DNA from: Isoetes taiwanensis
Taxonomy: Eukaryota; Streptophyta; Lycopodiopsida; Isoetales; Isoetaceae
Length of the DNA: 64,000 nucleotides
Reading direction: 5' to 3'
NCBI GenBank assembly: GCA_021234155.1
Contig: JAJEKV010000096.1
Coordinates: 2,419,678 to 2,483,677, forward strand
This document shows, piece after piece, positions 22,035 through 32,989 of the stretch; position 1 is the first letter of the stretch, and each line of letters starts with the position of its first letter. A program made the translations under genes and the position numbers. The notes below the pieces were generated by a model, which was given only the letters and a program-made list of their open reading frames with translations, had not been told where the DNA came from and searched no databases.

Positions 22035-25000
22035 ATGGAGGCAAATGCAGGATTTATAACTGGGTCTCACAATCAAAATCAGCTTGTTGTTATACCTGGA
22101 GAGGCGGTAAAGCATCTATCAATCATAGCCATAGTTCCCTTTTTTAGGTTCACACACCTGCTATAGCGTCTTATTTGATGACCGGATTAGTAGATCTGAG
22201 ATCTAATTCCCCAATAGAAACAGCAGGATTCTCTTTGTAGTTCAATCTTGGTATGTAGTATAAATAACGTTTACTTCTCCAGGTGAAGCCAGTCCACCAT
22301 ACAAACGGCGAAATTTGCCAAATATGCGGAGATGATGTTGGTCTGACGGTGGACGGTGAGCTATTTGTTGCCTGCAATGAGTGTGCATTTCCAGTCTGCC
22401 GGCCTTGTTATGAATATGAGCGGAAAGATGGTAACCAATCGTGCCCAAGATGCAAGACAAGATACAAACGATATAAAGGTTAGCCCCCTCTCTTAGATAG
22501 AAAATTATGTTTAAGATTTAAGTTCTGAGTACTTGTTCGTTCAATGCCAGGAAGTCCTCGTGTTCCAGGGGATGAAGATGAAGAAGATGTGGACGACCTG
22601 GAAAATGAATTCAATATTCAAGCAAAAAAGCATCACAATTTTGCTGAGGCAATGCTCCATAGGCACCATGGAAGAAATAGTCATTCCTTTTCTGCACAAC
22701 CTGCCATTCCTCTCATTACTAATGTATGAACACAAACACTTGCCATTTGTTTTGAAGTTATGTTACCACTTTATTATATTATAAGCTATATTATAAGGTT
22801 TTGCCATAACTTGTGTAATATGGTACTTCCTTCAAGGGAGGTCTTAAATTTTTGGAAGGTTGGGATTTTTGAATAGGCAATGCTTTGATGTTACAGACAG
22901 TGGATCCAGTGATTGAATCTCCGGATCATCATGCGCTGGTTATCCCTCCTAGTTATTTTCCAAAGCGGACACATCGTTCTGTTGCAGACACTGAATCAAA
23001 TTATTCGGGTAGGCATGATACTGGCCTTCAAAGGAAATTGTTGATATGGTAGTTGATATGGTTGCTCAGGTAATCCTCATGGCTTGCAGGAGAAATTAGG
23101 TCTGTGGACTTGACCAAGGATCCAACTGCCTATGGGGATGTTGCTTGGAAGGAAAGAGTTGAGGGTTGGAAGCTCTCACAAGAACAGAAATCAGGGGTAT
23201 TGGCAGAAGGGATAGCACGTTCGGAAAGAGGAGATCCTGGGGATGGTCATAATGGGGTTGACGCACCATTGTAAGTATTTGGGGCCCCATGTTTGTTAAT
23301 TTTTACCTTGGGGATTTGCTTGGAGTTAAAGAAACAAATGTTGCGAATTTTTGCAGGTTAGACGAGGCTGGCCTCCCATTGTCCAAAATAATCCCAATTC
23401 CTGCCAGTAAGATAAACCCTTATAGAATTGTTATCATGCTACGTCTGGTAATCTTGGGGTTTTTCTTCCGTTACCGTATTATGAACCCCGTAGCTGATGC
23501 ATATCCCTTATGGCTTACTTCTGTTATTTGTGAGATCTGGTTTGCAATCTCATGGATACTTGATCAATTTCCCAAATGGTACCCTCAAAATCGTGAGACA
23601 TACTTGGATAGGCTGTCACTAAGGTATGTTTTTGTGGACTGATATTCTTGACAGATTACAAGGAAAAATAACTAAAATAGATTTCACAATCTTCCAGATT
23701 TGAGAAAGATGGCGAACCAAATCAGCTGGCAGCTGTTGATTTGTTTGTCAGTACAGTGGATCCACTAAAAGAACCGCCTCTGGTTACAGCAAATACAGTT
23801 CTTTCAATCCTTTCTGTGGACTATCCTGTTGATAAAGTCTCGTGTTATGTATCGGATGATGGTGCAGCAATGTTAACATTTGAAGCCCTTACAGAGACCT
23901 CAGAGTTTGCTAGAAAATGGGTTCCCTTCTGTAAGAAGTTTAATATTGAACCACGTGCACCAGAGATGTACTTTGCTCAAAAGATTGATTATCTCAAGGA
24001 CAAGGTTCAGCCTACCTTCGTTAAAGAGCGACGAGCCATGAAGGTAACAACTTACTATTATTTAGTTCTTGTTGCATATGAACTTAAATGTTGATGAAAT
24101 GCTGGATGTCTCAGAGAGATTATGAAGAGTTCAAGATAAGGATCAATGCCTTAGTTGCAAAGGCTCACAAAGTTCCAGAGGAGGGCTGGACCATGGCAGA
24201 TGGGACACCTTGGCCTGGTAATATTACGAGGGATCACCCCGGAATGATACAGGTGCAATATTGTTAAATATAAAAATAAGGTTTAGGCATGTCCAACAAG
24301 GTTGAGGCCTTCCAAGAAAACTTAAGCAATAAATTGCATTACAGGTCTTTTTGGGTCACAGCGGTGGCCATGATGTGGAGGGCAATGAGCTTCCACGTCT
24401 CGTTTATGTGTCTCGAGAAAAACGTCCTGGCTTTAACCATCACAAGAAGGCTGGAGCTATGAATGCCTTGGTATTTGAGATTACCTTTCCAATATCATGC
24501 ACTATTGTTTATTGTTCACAAGCTTGTTTAACTTGTTTCTATTTTCCTGTAGATTCGGGTGTCTGCTGTCCTGACTAATGCACCTTACTTCCTCAATCTT
24601 GATTGTGATCATTACATAAACAACAGCAAAGCACTTCGTGAAGCAATGTGTTTCATGATGGATCAAACTGTTGGAAAAGATGTTTGCTATGTCCAATTCC
24701 CACAACGGTTTGACGGTATTGATAAACACGATCGTTATGCCAACCACAATACTGTCTTCTTTGATGTAAGTAATCCACGTCTTGCATTATAGGTGTTGCC
24801 ATCACCCATTGATTGCTTATGAGTATGACCACTTTCTTGCAGATCAACTTGAAGGGACTGGATGGTGTACAGGGGCCTGTGTATGTGGGTACTGGGTGCC
24901 TATTTAGAAGACAGGCTCTCTATGGGTATGAAGCACCATTCGTGGAAGGCGCAACTGGAAATGGTTGCTGGCCTACATGGCTTCTAGGCCCTAGGAAAAA

Positions 25001-26456
25001 ACCTCCTCCAAAAGTTAAGAAATCTAAGAAATCAAAAACACAAAGGAGCGAGTCAAGCATTCCAATATTTAACCTTGACGATATCGAAGAAGGGGTGGAA
25101 GGTTAGTTGCAAATATCTCTGTGCTAAGGTTCAATCACTTTTACCATTTCAGAAATTAACCAAGATTGCGCTTTCCAGGTTTTGACAGCGAAAAGTCTTC
25201 CGTGATGTCCCAAAAGAACTTTGAGAAAAAATTTGGTCAATCACCAGCCTTCATTGCTTCCAGCTTCCTTGAGAATGGAGGCATTCCAGAAACTACCAAC
25301 CCTGCTTTACTGTTGAAGGAGGCTATACACGTGATCAGTTGTGGGTATGAAGACAAGACAGAGTGGGGCAAGGAGGTAAGGTTACAGCAGCTTTATCTTG
25401 GGGTCTTTAACTGAGAATGCTTTCTAATTGCGTTATCTCATTGCATTACAGTTGGGATGGATCTATGGATCTGTGACAGAGGATATTTTGACAGGGTTTA
25501 AAATGCATGCTAGAGGTTGGAGGTCCATCTATTGTATGCCGCTTCGCCCTGCATTCAAGGGTTCTGCACCAATCAATTTGTCTGATCGTCTAAACCAAGT
25601 GCTGCGATGGGCTTTAGGATCAGTTGAGATCATGCTTAGCAGGCATTGTCCATTGTGGTACGGATACAGTGGTCGTTTGCATTGGTTGCAAAGGTTAGCT
25701 TATGTTAACACCATTGTGTATCCACTTACATCCATGCCTTTGGTGGCATATTGTGTGCTCCCTGCTGTTTGTCTCCTAACAAACAGATTCATTATTCCAA
25801 CGGTAAAGCTCATTCTTTCCTCTTGATAAATCTCCAGTTTTTGGGACGCTGATTGCTAACCATCATACATCTTTCAGCTGACAAACTTTGCGACCATATG
25901 GTTCATATCCATGTTCGTGTCCATCTTTGCAACTGGCATACTCGAAATGAGATGGGGCGGAGTTGGCATAGAAGATTGGTGGAGAAACGAACAGTTTTGG
26001 GTCATTGGAGGTGTCTCGGCACATCTATTTGCTGTGTTCCAAGGTCTGCTAAAGGTTTTGGCAGGAATCGATACAAACTTTACTGTCACTTCCAAGGCTG
26101 CTGAAGACGAAGACTTTGGAGAGCTTTATATTTTCAAATGGACAACTCTTCTGATACCACCAACCACGTTGATTATTATAAATTTTGTGGGTATTGTTGC
26201 TGGAGTCTCGGATGCACTTAACAATGGATACCAGTCATGGGGACCACTGTTTGGCAAGCTCTTCTTTGCATTCTGGGTGATTGTACATTTATACCCGTTC
26301 CTCAAAGGTCTGATGGGACGCCAGAACCGCACTCCAACTATAGTTATTGTGTGGTCTGTGCTTCTGGCTTCTATCTTCTCACTCCTGTGGGTGAGAATTG
26401 ATCCCTTCACACAAAAGACCACGACGAAGAGTTCTCAGTGTGGAATCACTTGTTGA
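22035..26456 (+). CDS. CesA: Cellulose synthase catalytic subunit (CesA), 14 coding exons
   Basis: CesA makes beta-1,4-glucan from UDP-glucose in the plasma-membrane rosette. I assemble exons 22035-22106, 22283-22478, 22551-22723, 22897-23008, 23090-23270, 23357-23623, 23698-24043, 24115-24252, 24345-24470, 24553-24765, 24843-25101, 25179-25375, 25452-25802 and 25878-26456. All introns are GT-AG, and the total of 3210 nt gives 1069 residues, the usual CesA length. The N-terminus MEANAGF is typical. A RING-type zinc finger begins with CQIC at residue 36. Two membrane spans lie in exon 6. The catalytic motifs are DDG (387-389), DCD (554-556), TED (769-771) and QVLRW (809-813). Six C-terminal membrane spans follow, and the protein ends CGITC. 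No lesion is visible, so the gene looks functional. The exon structure and domain order leave no real alternative (CslD lacks this finger arrangement). Confidence 0.97.
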
Positions 26457-26920
26457 TCTGGGATGGAGCAGTAGGTTGTATATGTGTATTTATTATTGTG
26501 CTATGCAGGTGAGGATATAGAAAATAATGTATCGCAGGCAGGAAAACAGGCATGCTCCTTGTAAGTAAATGAGATAATAATGGGTTCAGTTCTCTCGTAA
26601 TGTACAAACAGAATGGACAGTTGAATTTTGTCACTTTTGATTTGGACGGTATCTTCCTTTTTGGTAAGATATGTCTTTCAATAATTTTTGTGCATTGCCC
26701 AAAAAGTGGTAATGTGGATGAAAGAATATAAAGAACCTGTAGCTACACTTTTGAATTCCCCCCGGAAACAGGACCATATTCGTTTGACAGGTAATTTGTT
26801 TTTCATTGTAAGTATTCATTGACGAGCATCATGATATACGAGAAACCATGCAAGGGTATGTAATTGGTGACATGTAAATTGCTTTGTGGTGAATTTTCTT
26901 CCTTGCATGTGCTTTCTCCT

Positions 26921-27100
26921 GGTCCTCAAGTTTTACAGATGAGATTAGATCTCAGTCGAGTCGTCGGTTGCAGTGGTGTTACCCGAGTAACACATTGAAA
27001 ATCCCATAAACACCTAGTTTGTTATGCCAAATGGTCGTAAAAACCTAGCATGATATGGAAACCACCATAAAACCCCTACAAAACCAGTATAAAACTCTCC
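26921..27100. repeat. Interspersed repeat family, copy 2 (5' half only)
   Basis: This matches the first about 180 bases of the repeats at 19111 and 62407 (CCTCAAGTTTTA, GTTGCAGTGGTGTTACCC, TTTGTTATGCCAAATGG). The hairpin-forming right half is missing. It begins about 460 bases after the CesA stop codon. Confidence 0.75.
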
Positions 27101-28540
27101 GGCAATCATCAAACGATGGCACTTTGGCTTAATTAATACCAACAATAATGAAATTAATCTGTGACTATATAGCTTTCATGATTTGGCTCCAATTGGCAAT
27201 GATTTACGCTTCATTGCTTGATGGCTGAGAACGCAATTTGATCTAATGGAAGTAACAAGTAACTCTTAAAACTTGTTATTGTGTGAAGCTCCACTTATCT
27301 AAAAGGATACATATTGTAGCATTTGAACATAGAGTGTTTTTAGACTGTTGGACTTTTGTACCATGCAGTTTTCATGACTTGGCTCCACTTGGGTTGAAGG
27401 ATTTATGCTTTAATGCTTGATGCATACAACTTGCAATTTGATGGCTATCACAACATATGTAATTGTGTTTGGCGTTTTTTTTTTTTTTTTTTTTTTCATG
27501 GTTCTGCACCGCAATCCAGGTTTCCCTTTTCTTGCCACGTTTTTTTTTTTTTCAGAAATCCGTTCAAACATATGGCATTTGCTCCTATCTAATCTGCCTA
27601 TGGCAGCATGCTCGAGCTCTTCTTGCCACATTGCCGGATCATTCTGGCTGTTTTTTGCTGTCGGAATTCGCCTGGAGACAGCTATGCCACATGCTGGCTA
27701 CAGCTCTGTCATATATTCTTGAATGCATGCATATTTAAAAGTCCACATCTTCTACAGCTGCTCCTACTCTCAAATCGGGCTGTTTCATATCGCTTATGGC
27801 AAGAGGTTTCTAAAGAAATTCGTCTTATTTCAGTAAGCTCTCTGATTTTGGTTTTCCATAGTAGATTAAACTACGTGCATCCTCAAAGTTTAAGTTATTT
27901 CTGAAGAAGTTAGGTTGTTTGCTAACCTAAAGAACCCGGTGGGCAAGGACAGAACTACGGCTATGCCGTCTGAGATATTCTTCTGTTTAAAAAACCGTAT
28001 AGGTAGGCAAGCCCTACATCCCTTGCCTTCTCTTCTTATGGGATCATCAGTTTGGTAGGTTTTTTATTAGCAACAACAATGAACTGACTGAAATTGATTG
28101 AACTCGGCAAGAGCAGATTATACTTTCAGAGTATAAACCCAGGTTAAAAAAACGGATGATCCTGCGCTCCATATTCTTTCCTTTCTAGCAAAAACTATTT
28201 CCCAAATCTTTGATGAAAATGAAACTAGAAAAGGAGAATGCCCTGTTCAAGTTTTTCTTTGAGAAAATGACTTTAATATTCAATTTCTTGATTCAGAAAA
28301 TCACTTAGTCACAGTTCTCACTTCCTGTATTTATTATCTTCAATCAAAATATTTAAAGCATTATCAGCCCCAAACTATAGCAAAAATTGCTAATAAATAG
28401 AAAGCTGCCCATGTAACCATTCATGGCCAGCTTTCTGCGTTTGAATAAGTGGACTTGATGAATAAAAAGTTGATCCAAAACTCTGTTACAAGATATACCC
28501 TCCATATGCAAATACCCCTCAATCCCAAAGCTACAAAGCA
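27101..28540. other. Non-coding stretch downstream of CesA
   Basis: It contains an imperfect direct repeat (about 27160-27260 and 27355-27450, with CATGA-TTGGCTCCA-TTGG), two T-runs at about 27477-27497 and 27540-27552, and unique AT-rich sequence. No gene is recognised. Confidence 0.5.
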
Positions 28541-28830
28541 TCTAGCCTTTCAGACACCTCATGATTTCTCAAACCTGATGTGGTTGCCCTTAAGCTATCT
28601 CCTATGTTATTTACGGCACTGAGAAAGGCTTTCCCAAGTTGCAGAGTACGAGTTAACTTCTCCTTCTCAAACTTCAATCGAGACCTTTCTAGAGCCATCG
28701 CTTCGTTGTGTCATTTTTCTCTCATGGTTTCACATTCCTTTAGTGCATCCAGAATGTTTTTATTATTTATCTGGAGTATGTGGCCAAGGCCTTCAGCTAC
28801 TTTTGTTAATGCTTTCTTTTTATAATGCTC
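28541..28830 (-). pseudogene. Coiled-coil C-terminus remnant
   Basis: The minus strand reads KKALTKVAEGLGHILQINNK, then an amphipathic Glu/Lys/Arg-rich helix (ALERSRLKFEKEKLTRTLQL) and a C-terminus ending in LDAL and a stop. One in-frame TGA interrupts it. This composition is typical of C-terminal helices in trihelix-like or transposon-derived plant proteins, but no specific family can be named. Confidence 0.4.
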
Positions 28831-30050
28831 TTATTGGATTTTGCAAACTGCCCACTTGTTCGTCACTCTGCACAAAGATCTGATGCTGCCTGGGAAGTTC
28901 TAGCAGGTATTCTTACGTTGGAATCTCCTCATATACATGATTTCGAAGTTGACCCTTTTGCTGCACAAATATTAAAGTAAAAGGTACTGATCAATCGATC
29001 AACCGTATGAATGTACTTATCTGTATAGATACATAGAACTTATGTGAATGATATTTAGAAAGAAGGTACATGCACATGTGTCCACTTGGCAAGTATGCTG
29101 ATCCTTTTGCTCCTCTTTGCTACAGATTCAAAATGATATTGCAAACTTGCAACCTGACAGAGGACTGCTTTACAAAATGCACTACTAGTTTCTGCAAAGA
29201 AGTCTAGCCTTGTGTCACACATTCTGGCTGAAGATATTCCAACTTAAAATAATTTGATGGACCAGATTATGCCAAGATGTATAATGCTTTATTATTTGTC
29301 ATAGAAGATCACAAATGCAACCATCTTTAATTGTTTGCGCAGAACTTTTCACATTAGAACTTTTATTGTGTCTCAGTTGTTGACACTAATATGGCTGGCA
29401 GTCTCTGACCTAGTTCTACAGACAATAGATTCTGGCACATTAATTGAAGAGCTCTTATAAATCTAGCTGAGCTACAATTCCAAGGAACTGGCAGTCATGC
29501 AATATTGGAGCTATTTACAATATTGCCCGAAGGCATGGAAAATCAGGCCATAAACATGGTCTATTAGTGCAGATTGACGACGTAAACTATCTCAACAGTA
29601 TGCTAAAGATCTAATTTCCAATGCATTTGTCATCCAGAATGACTTCCGTCATTTTCTAGCTTTATTGATGTTTTAGACAGGTTTATGCCTACTGTGAATA
29701 ATGGTTGTGCATTATTGTTCTAGATAAGCAAATAATGGATGTGAGCTTAAGCCTTCTGCCATAGTTTCTGCACCAAATAGCACAGAGGAATTTACAAATC
29801 TAAATATGAATTTAAATTTAAGTTTTTTTCTCTAAATTTCAAATATTTTACCGTAAACAAAGCTGCCCAGAACAAGGAGCAAAGAGCTTTAACTTTTTAA
29901 AAGACTAAACTAAATATTGTACTTTGTAATTTCTAAATTAGAGTTGGAACATAAGATCCTACGAAGTTGCTCACATCAATCTAGAATCACTTGGCTATTG
30001 CAGAAGAAAATGTTGGACGTTAACTCGGGTCCAACTGCACAGTTTTGAAT
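28831..30050. other. Non-coding stretch
   Basis: AT-rich unique sequence with no gene or repeat end that I recognise. Confidence 0.45.
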
Positions 30051-30053
30051 AAG

Positions 30054-30094
30054 AGAAATGTTCGCGGCGGCCTTGGCCACCGCGATAAATTTCT
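30054..30094. repeat. 41-bp GC-rich palindrome, copy 3 of 3
   Basis: It matches the copies at 9407 and 13331 with one substitution in the right arm (GGCCACCGCG for GGCCGCCGCG). It also shares a few flanking bases with copy 1 (AAG before, TGTAAT after). Confidence 0.85.
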
Positions 30095-30252
30095 TGTAAT
30101 ATATAACCAACATAATAAACAATAGTAGATCATTTGGTGCATAGAAGTAATTCCTGAAACTTGTTATTGCGTACACTTAGCTAAAATGAGCAGGCTTCTC
30201 CGTAATACAAAAGTCTAACAATTGACAAGTAAAGATGATACTTGCTTTAGAA

Positions 30253-30750
30253 CCCGGGGGGTGCACCTCTATATATGGACAGATGGCATGTGCGTTCGAG
30301 GGGTCACAGAAAAACCCCTGTATACGGCTTTTTGGAGTAGAAAAATCCATACCATACCGGTTTTCGAACTAACATACATTATAGCCCCTATCCATAGATT
30401 TACGATTGGTTGTGCCAAATTATATAATCCCTTTCCGACTTTGTACCTTTTGTGAGGACATAGGTCTAGGGTTGCTAGAATACCTGGAATAGGGTAATAC
30501 TTGTGCAATACCTGGAATAGCTGGAATGGACAGTGCTGAGATGAATCTGCTAGAAAGGTAAAAATGAAGCTGGAAATATAAGGATATGACACTCCTTCTG
30601 TCAGATGGGTCAGCTCCCCAAATCGATCATCTACGGAATCTCTTCTTCCTGCCTGTATGAGCTTCCGACCGTATACCTATGACCAAGGCGATAAAAAAAC
30701 CCTAACCGTGCACTCACTTGATCAATACGTGTATTCTAGGTGCACCCCCT
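30253..30750. mobile_element. TIR transposon (non-autonomous), 498 bp, with 12-bp direct repeats
   Basis: The ends are CCCGGGGGGTGCACCT and AGGTGCACCCCCT, inverted copies of GGGGGTGCACCT. The element is flanked by the 12-base repeat CTTGCTTTAGAA at 30241-30252 and 30751-30762. No transposase is encoded. A duplication of 9-12 bp suggests a Mutator-like origin, but the TIR is short for that class. Confidence 0.72.
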
Positions 30751-31011
30751 CTTGCTTTAGAATTTGCACCTATTAATGTTCGACCTGGTGTTTAAGGAAA
30801 CCGCCAAGAGAGTCTAAACCAGTGTGATTGCGCAGACTTCAATAAAATTATAGATTCAATAAATTGCTATAATGACAATGTATACCTAAGAAGACTAACT
30901 AGCAGGAGAAAGAACTAACTTTATGGTAGAATTCGGATAACTAGTAAAGAAAAAGTAAGGGCTTTTACATATAGAAGGTAAAGAATAATAAAAGAGGACT
31001 GGACGCTTTCT

Positions 31012-31621
31012 TGGCATTCATCATGCGCCTGCGGCTATGGGGGTGGCTGAGGGAGAGTTCTGCCCTTTCTTTTCCTCTTTTTCGGCACTGTAGCAGCATC
31101 TAAAGACAATTTAGCTTTCATCCAGGTGCTACTAGGGGTTTCATTATCAGGATTCGGCAAATTTGCTGCTTCAAAGAATGTCTGAAAATCGATTTTTGAT
31201 GCTGTTTTGAAGGCCGTCTTCTATAATTCTGTTGATAAGCCACTAACATGACATTTTCCCTCAAGATTTTCAGGAACTTGAAGCTTTTGCAATAGATTTT
31301 GATGGAGCATAATATGTTGGTTTCTAGCAGCTCTTGGCATTCATCATGCGCTTGCGGCTATGGGGGTGGCTGAGGGAGAGTTCTGCCCTTCCTAGACAAT
31401 TTAACTTTCATCTAGGTGCTACTAGGGGTTTCATTATTAGGATTCAGCGAATTTGCTGCTTCAAAGAATGTCTGAAAATCGATTTTTGATGCTGTTTTGA
31501 AGGCCGTCTTCTATAATTATGTTGATAAGCCACTAACATGACATTTTCCCTCAAGATTTTCAGGAATTTGAAGCTTTTGCAATAGATTTTGATGGAGCAT
31601 AATATGTTGGTTTCTAGCAGC
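31012..31621 (-). pseudogene. Tandemly duplicated terminal exon of an unknown gene, both copies broken
   Basis: Two direct copies (31012-31332 and 31333-31621) share nearly all their sequence, and the second lacks about 40 bases. On the minus strand each reads as a terminal exon: LHQNLLQKLQVPENLEGKC, then KIDFQTFFEAANLP, SSTWMKAKL, a basic KKRKRKG cluster and a Pro-rich end before TAG. The left copy has one internal stop; the right copy has at least three, including TGG to TAG at 31412-31414. I do not recognise the protein. The basic cluster could be a nuclear localisation signal. Confidence 0.55.
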
Positions 31622-31639
31622 CTAGATTTATGATTTTAG

Positions 31640-32730
31640 TTTCCGGTTTGATAATCTTTATTATGCTATCATCAAAATATTATGCAAGGCACACCGAAAG
31701 GATGTAGAGCCTATAAGATGGAGCAAAATTTCAGCAGAAATATAAAGAAAGCAGATTCAGTTATATTTCTTCTAGGTTTATAATTTTTCCAGTTTTAAAA
31801 CAAAATGTCAGATTATTTGGGATTGTCGAGCTAGGAATCAGAGTGTGTCCAGGAAACGCTTCCATATCAAGACCAGATATCATGAGCCAGAATTTAAAAA
31901 GAGTTCTGGTGGCTGGGTTGTGTATCTAGCCTATTACAGGTTGGCTGACTGGCGCATCCTCACAATGCATCATCCTATTTTAATCTCACATTTGGTTGTA
32001 AAGCTGCTGAGTCGATTTCAATTACTCCTATTTCAGCATCGTCGAGTCGGGAGAATGCATTATGAATATAGTTCCATCATAAAAAAAAACTAGCAAAAAC
32101 ATGGCGGAATAGTGACAGGCAACAAATGCAGAAGCCATCTGTCTGTTAAAAAACATGGATGAGAAAAGAATTCATGCAAAAAGGGCACAACATCTCACTA
32201 ATAGGGTGATGGCATATACTTATGTAGACTAAGAAGGAATAGAGCTACCACAAAATAGGTTTGAGATGTACAAACATGTATGATTGAGATAACCGTGATG
32301 ATAGGAGGTCTAGTCGCCGAGATGACCCAAGGCATGTTTATGAACTTTAGTACATACCTAAAGATTATGCAAGAGGTGGAAATAAACTCAGATTATGCAA
32401 GAGAACTTGCCAACAAGGCCAGAGTGATAACCTCCAATAAAGGGCAAGAGATATGGGTGCCTTCCTCTTGTGAGGGCCTCTAGTCAAAGAGAGTAGTCTT
32501 CAAGAGGGGCAAAGAGCCCCACTAGCAGATACCAAAAAGCTTCAAGCATTAAAGAAGCAGCAAGGAGAGAAAGCATAACTGCATTAGATGCCGTAATAAC
32601 CTTATGGGAAAGAATGTACTTATCCATTTTAAAATAGCAAAAGCAGAAAGGATGAAGCAAGCCAAGCTGAAAGAGACAATAGCACCAAAATTGAAAAAGC
32701 TGCACAGGTGAGACTGGATACTGTAGCCAT
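31640..32730. other. Non-coding stretch
   Basis: Unique AT-rich sequence. The short ORFs at 31845-32093 and 32280-32483 resemble nothing known to me. Confidence 0.4.
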
Positions 32731-32734
32731 AAGG

Positions 32735-32860
32735 AATGTTAGAATGAATGAATGAATGAATGAATGAATGATTTTTATCGTCCATGGAGACCAATCGACC
32801 TATGGAACCCAATGACAAAGCACATCAAACTTATTACTGTCCGGGTTAAAAAGCCCCCGC
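32735..32860 (-). mobile_element. Retroposon 3' end with (ATTC)n tail
   Basis: On the minus strand GGGGGCTTTTTAACC, then TTGGGTTCCATAGGTCGATT and GGTCTCCATGGACGATAAAA, end in seven ATTC units. It aligns over about 110 bases with the plus-strand copy at 35625-35733 and over about 50 bases with 20058-20145. Confidence 0.72.
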
Positions 32861-32989
32861 CCCAAAGGGTTTTCGAGGGAAAAACCATCCAGGTATACAT
32901 CATCATGAATGATACGTATATATACATGTGTTGCCTGAGGACATAGCTGAAAATGCCGATATATTGCTGAGTAGGTTGCCCTTCCAACG

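Noticed and set aside
27477-27552. Long T-runs as possible retroposon poly-A tails
   Set aside because: No matching element body or target duplication was found next to them.
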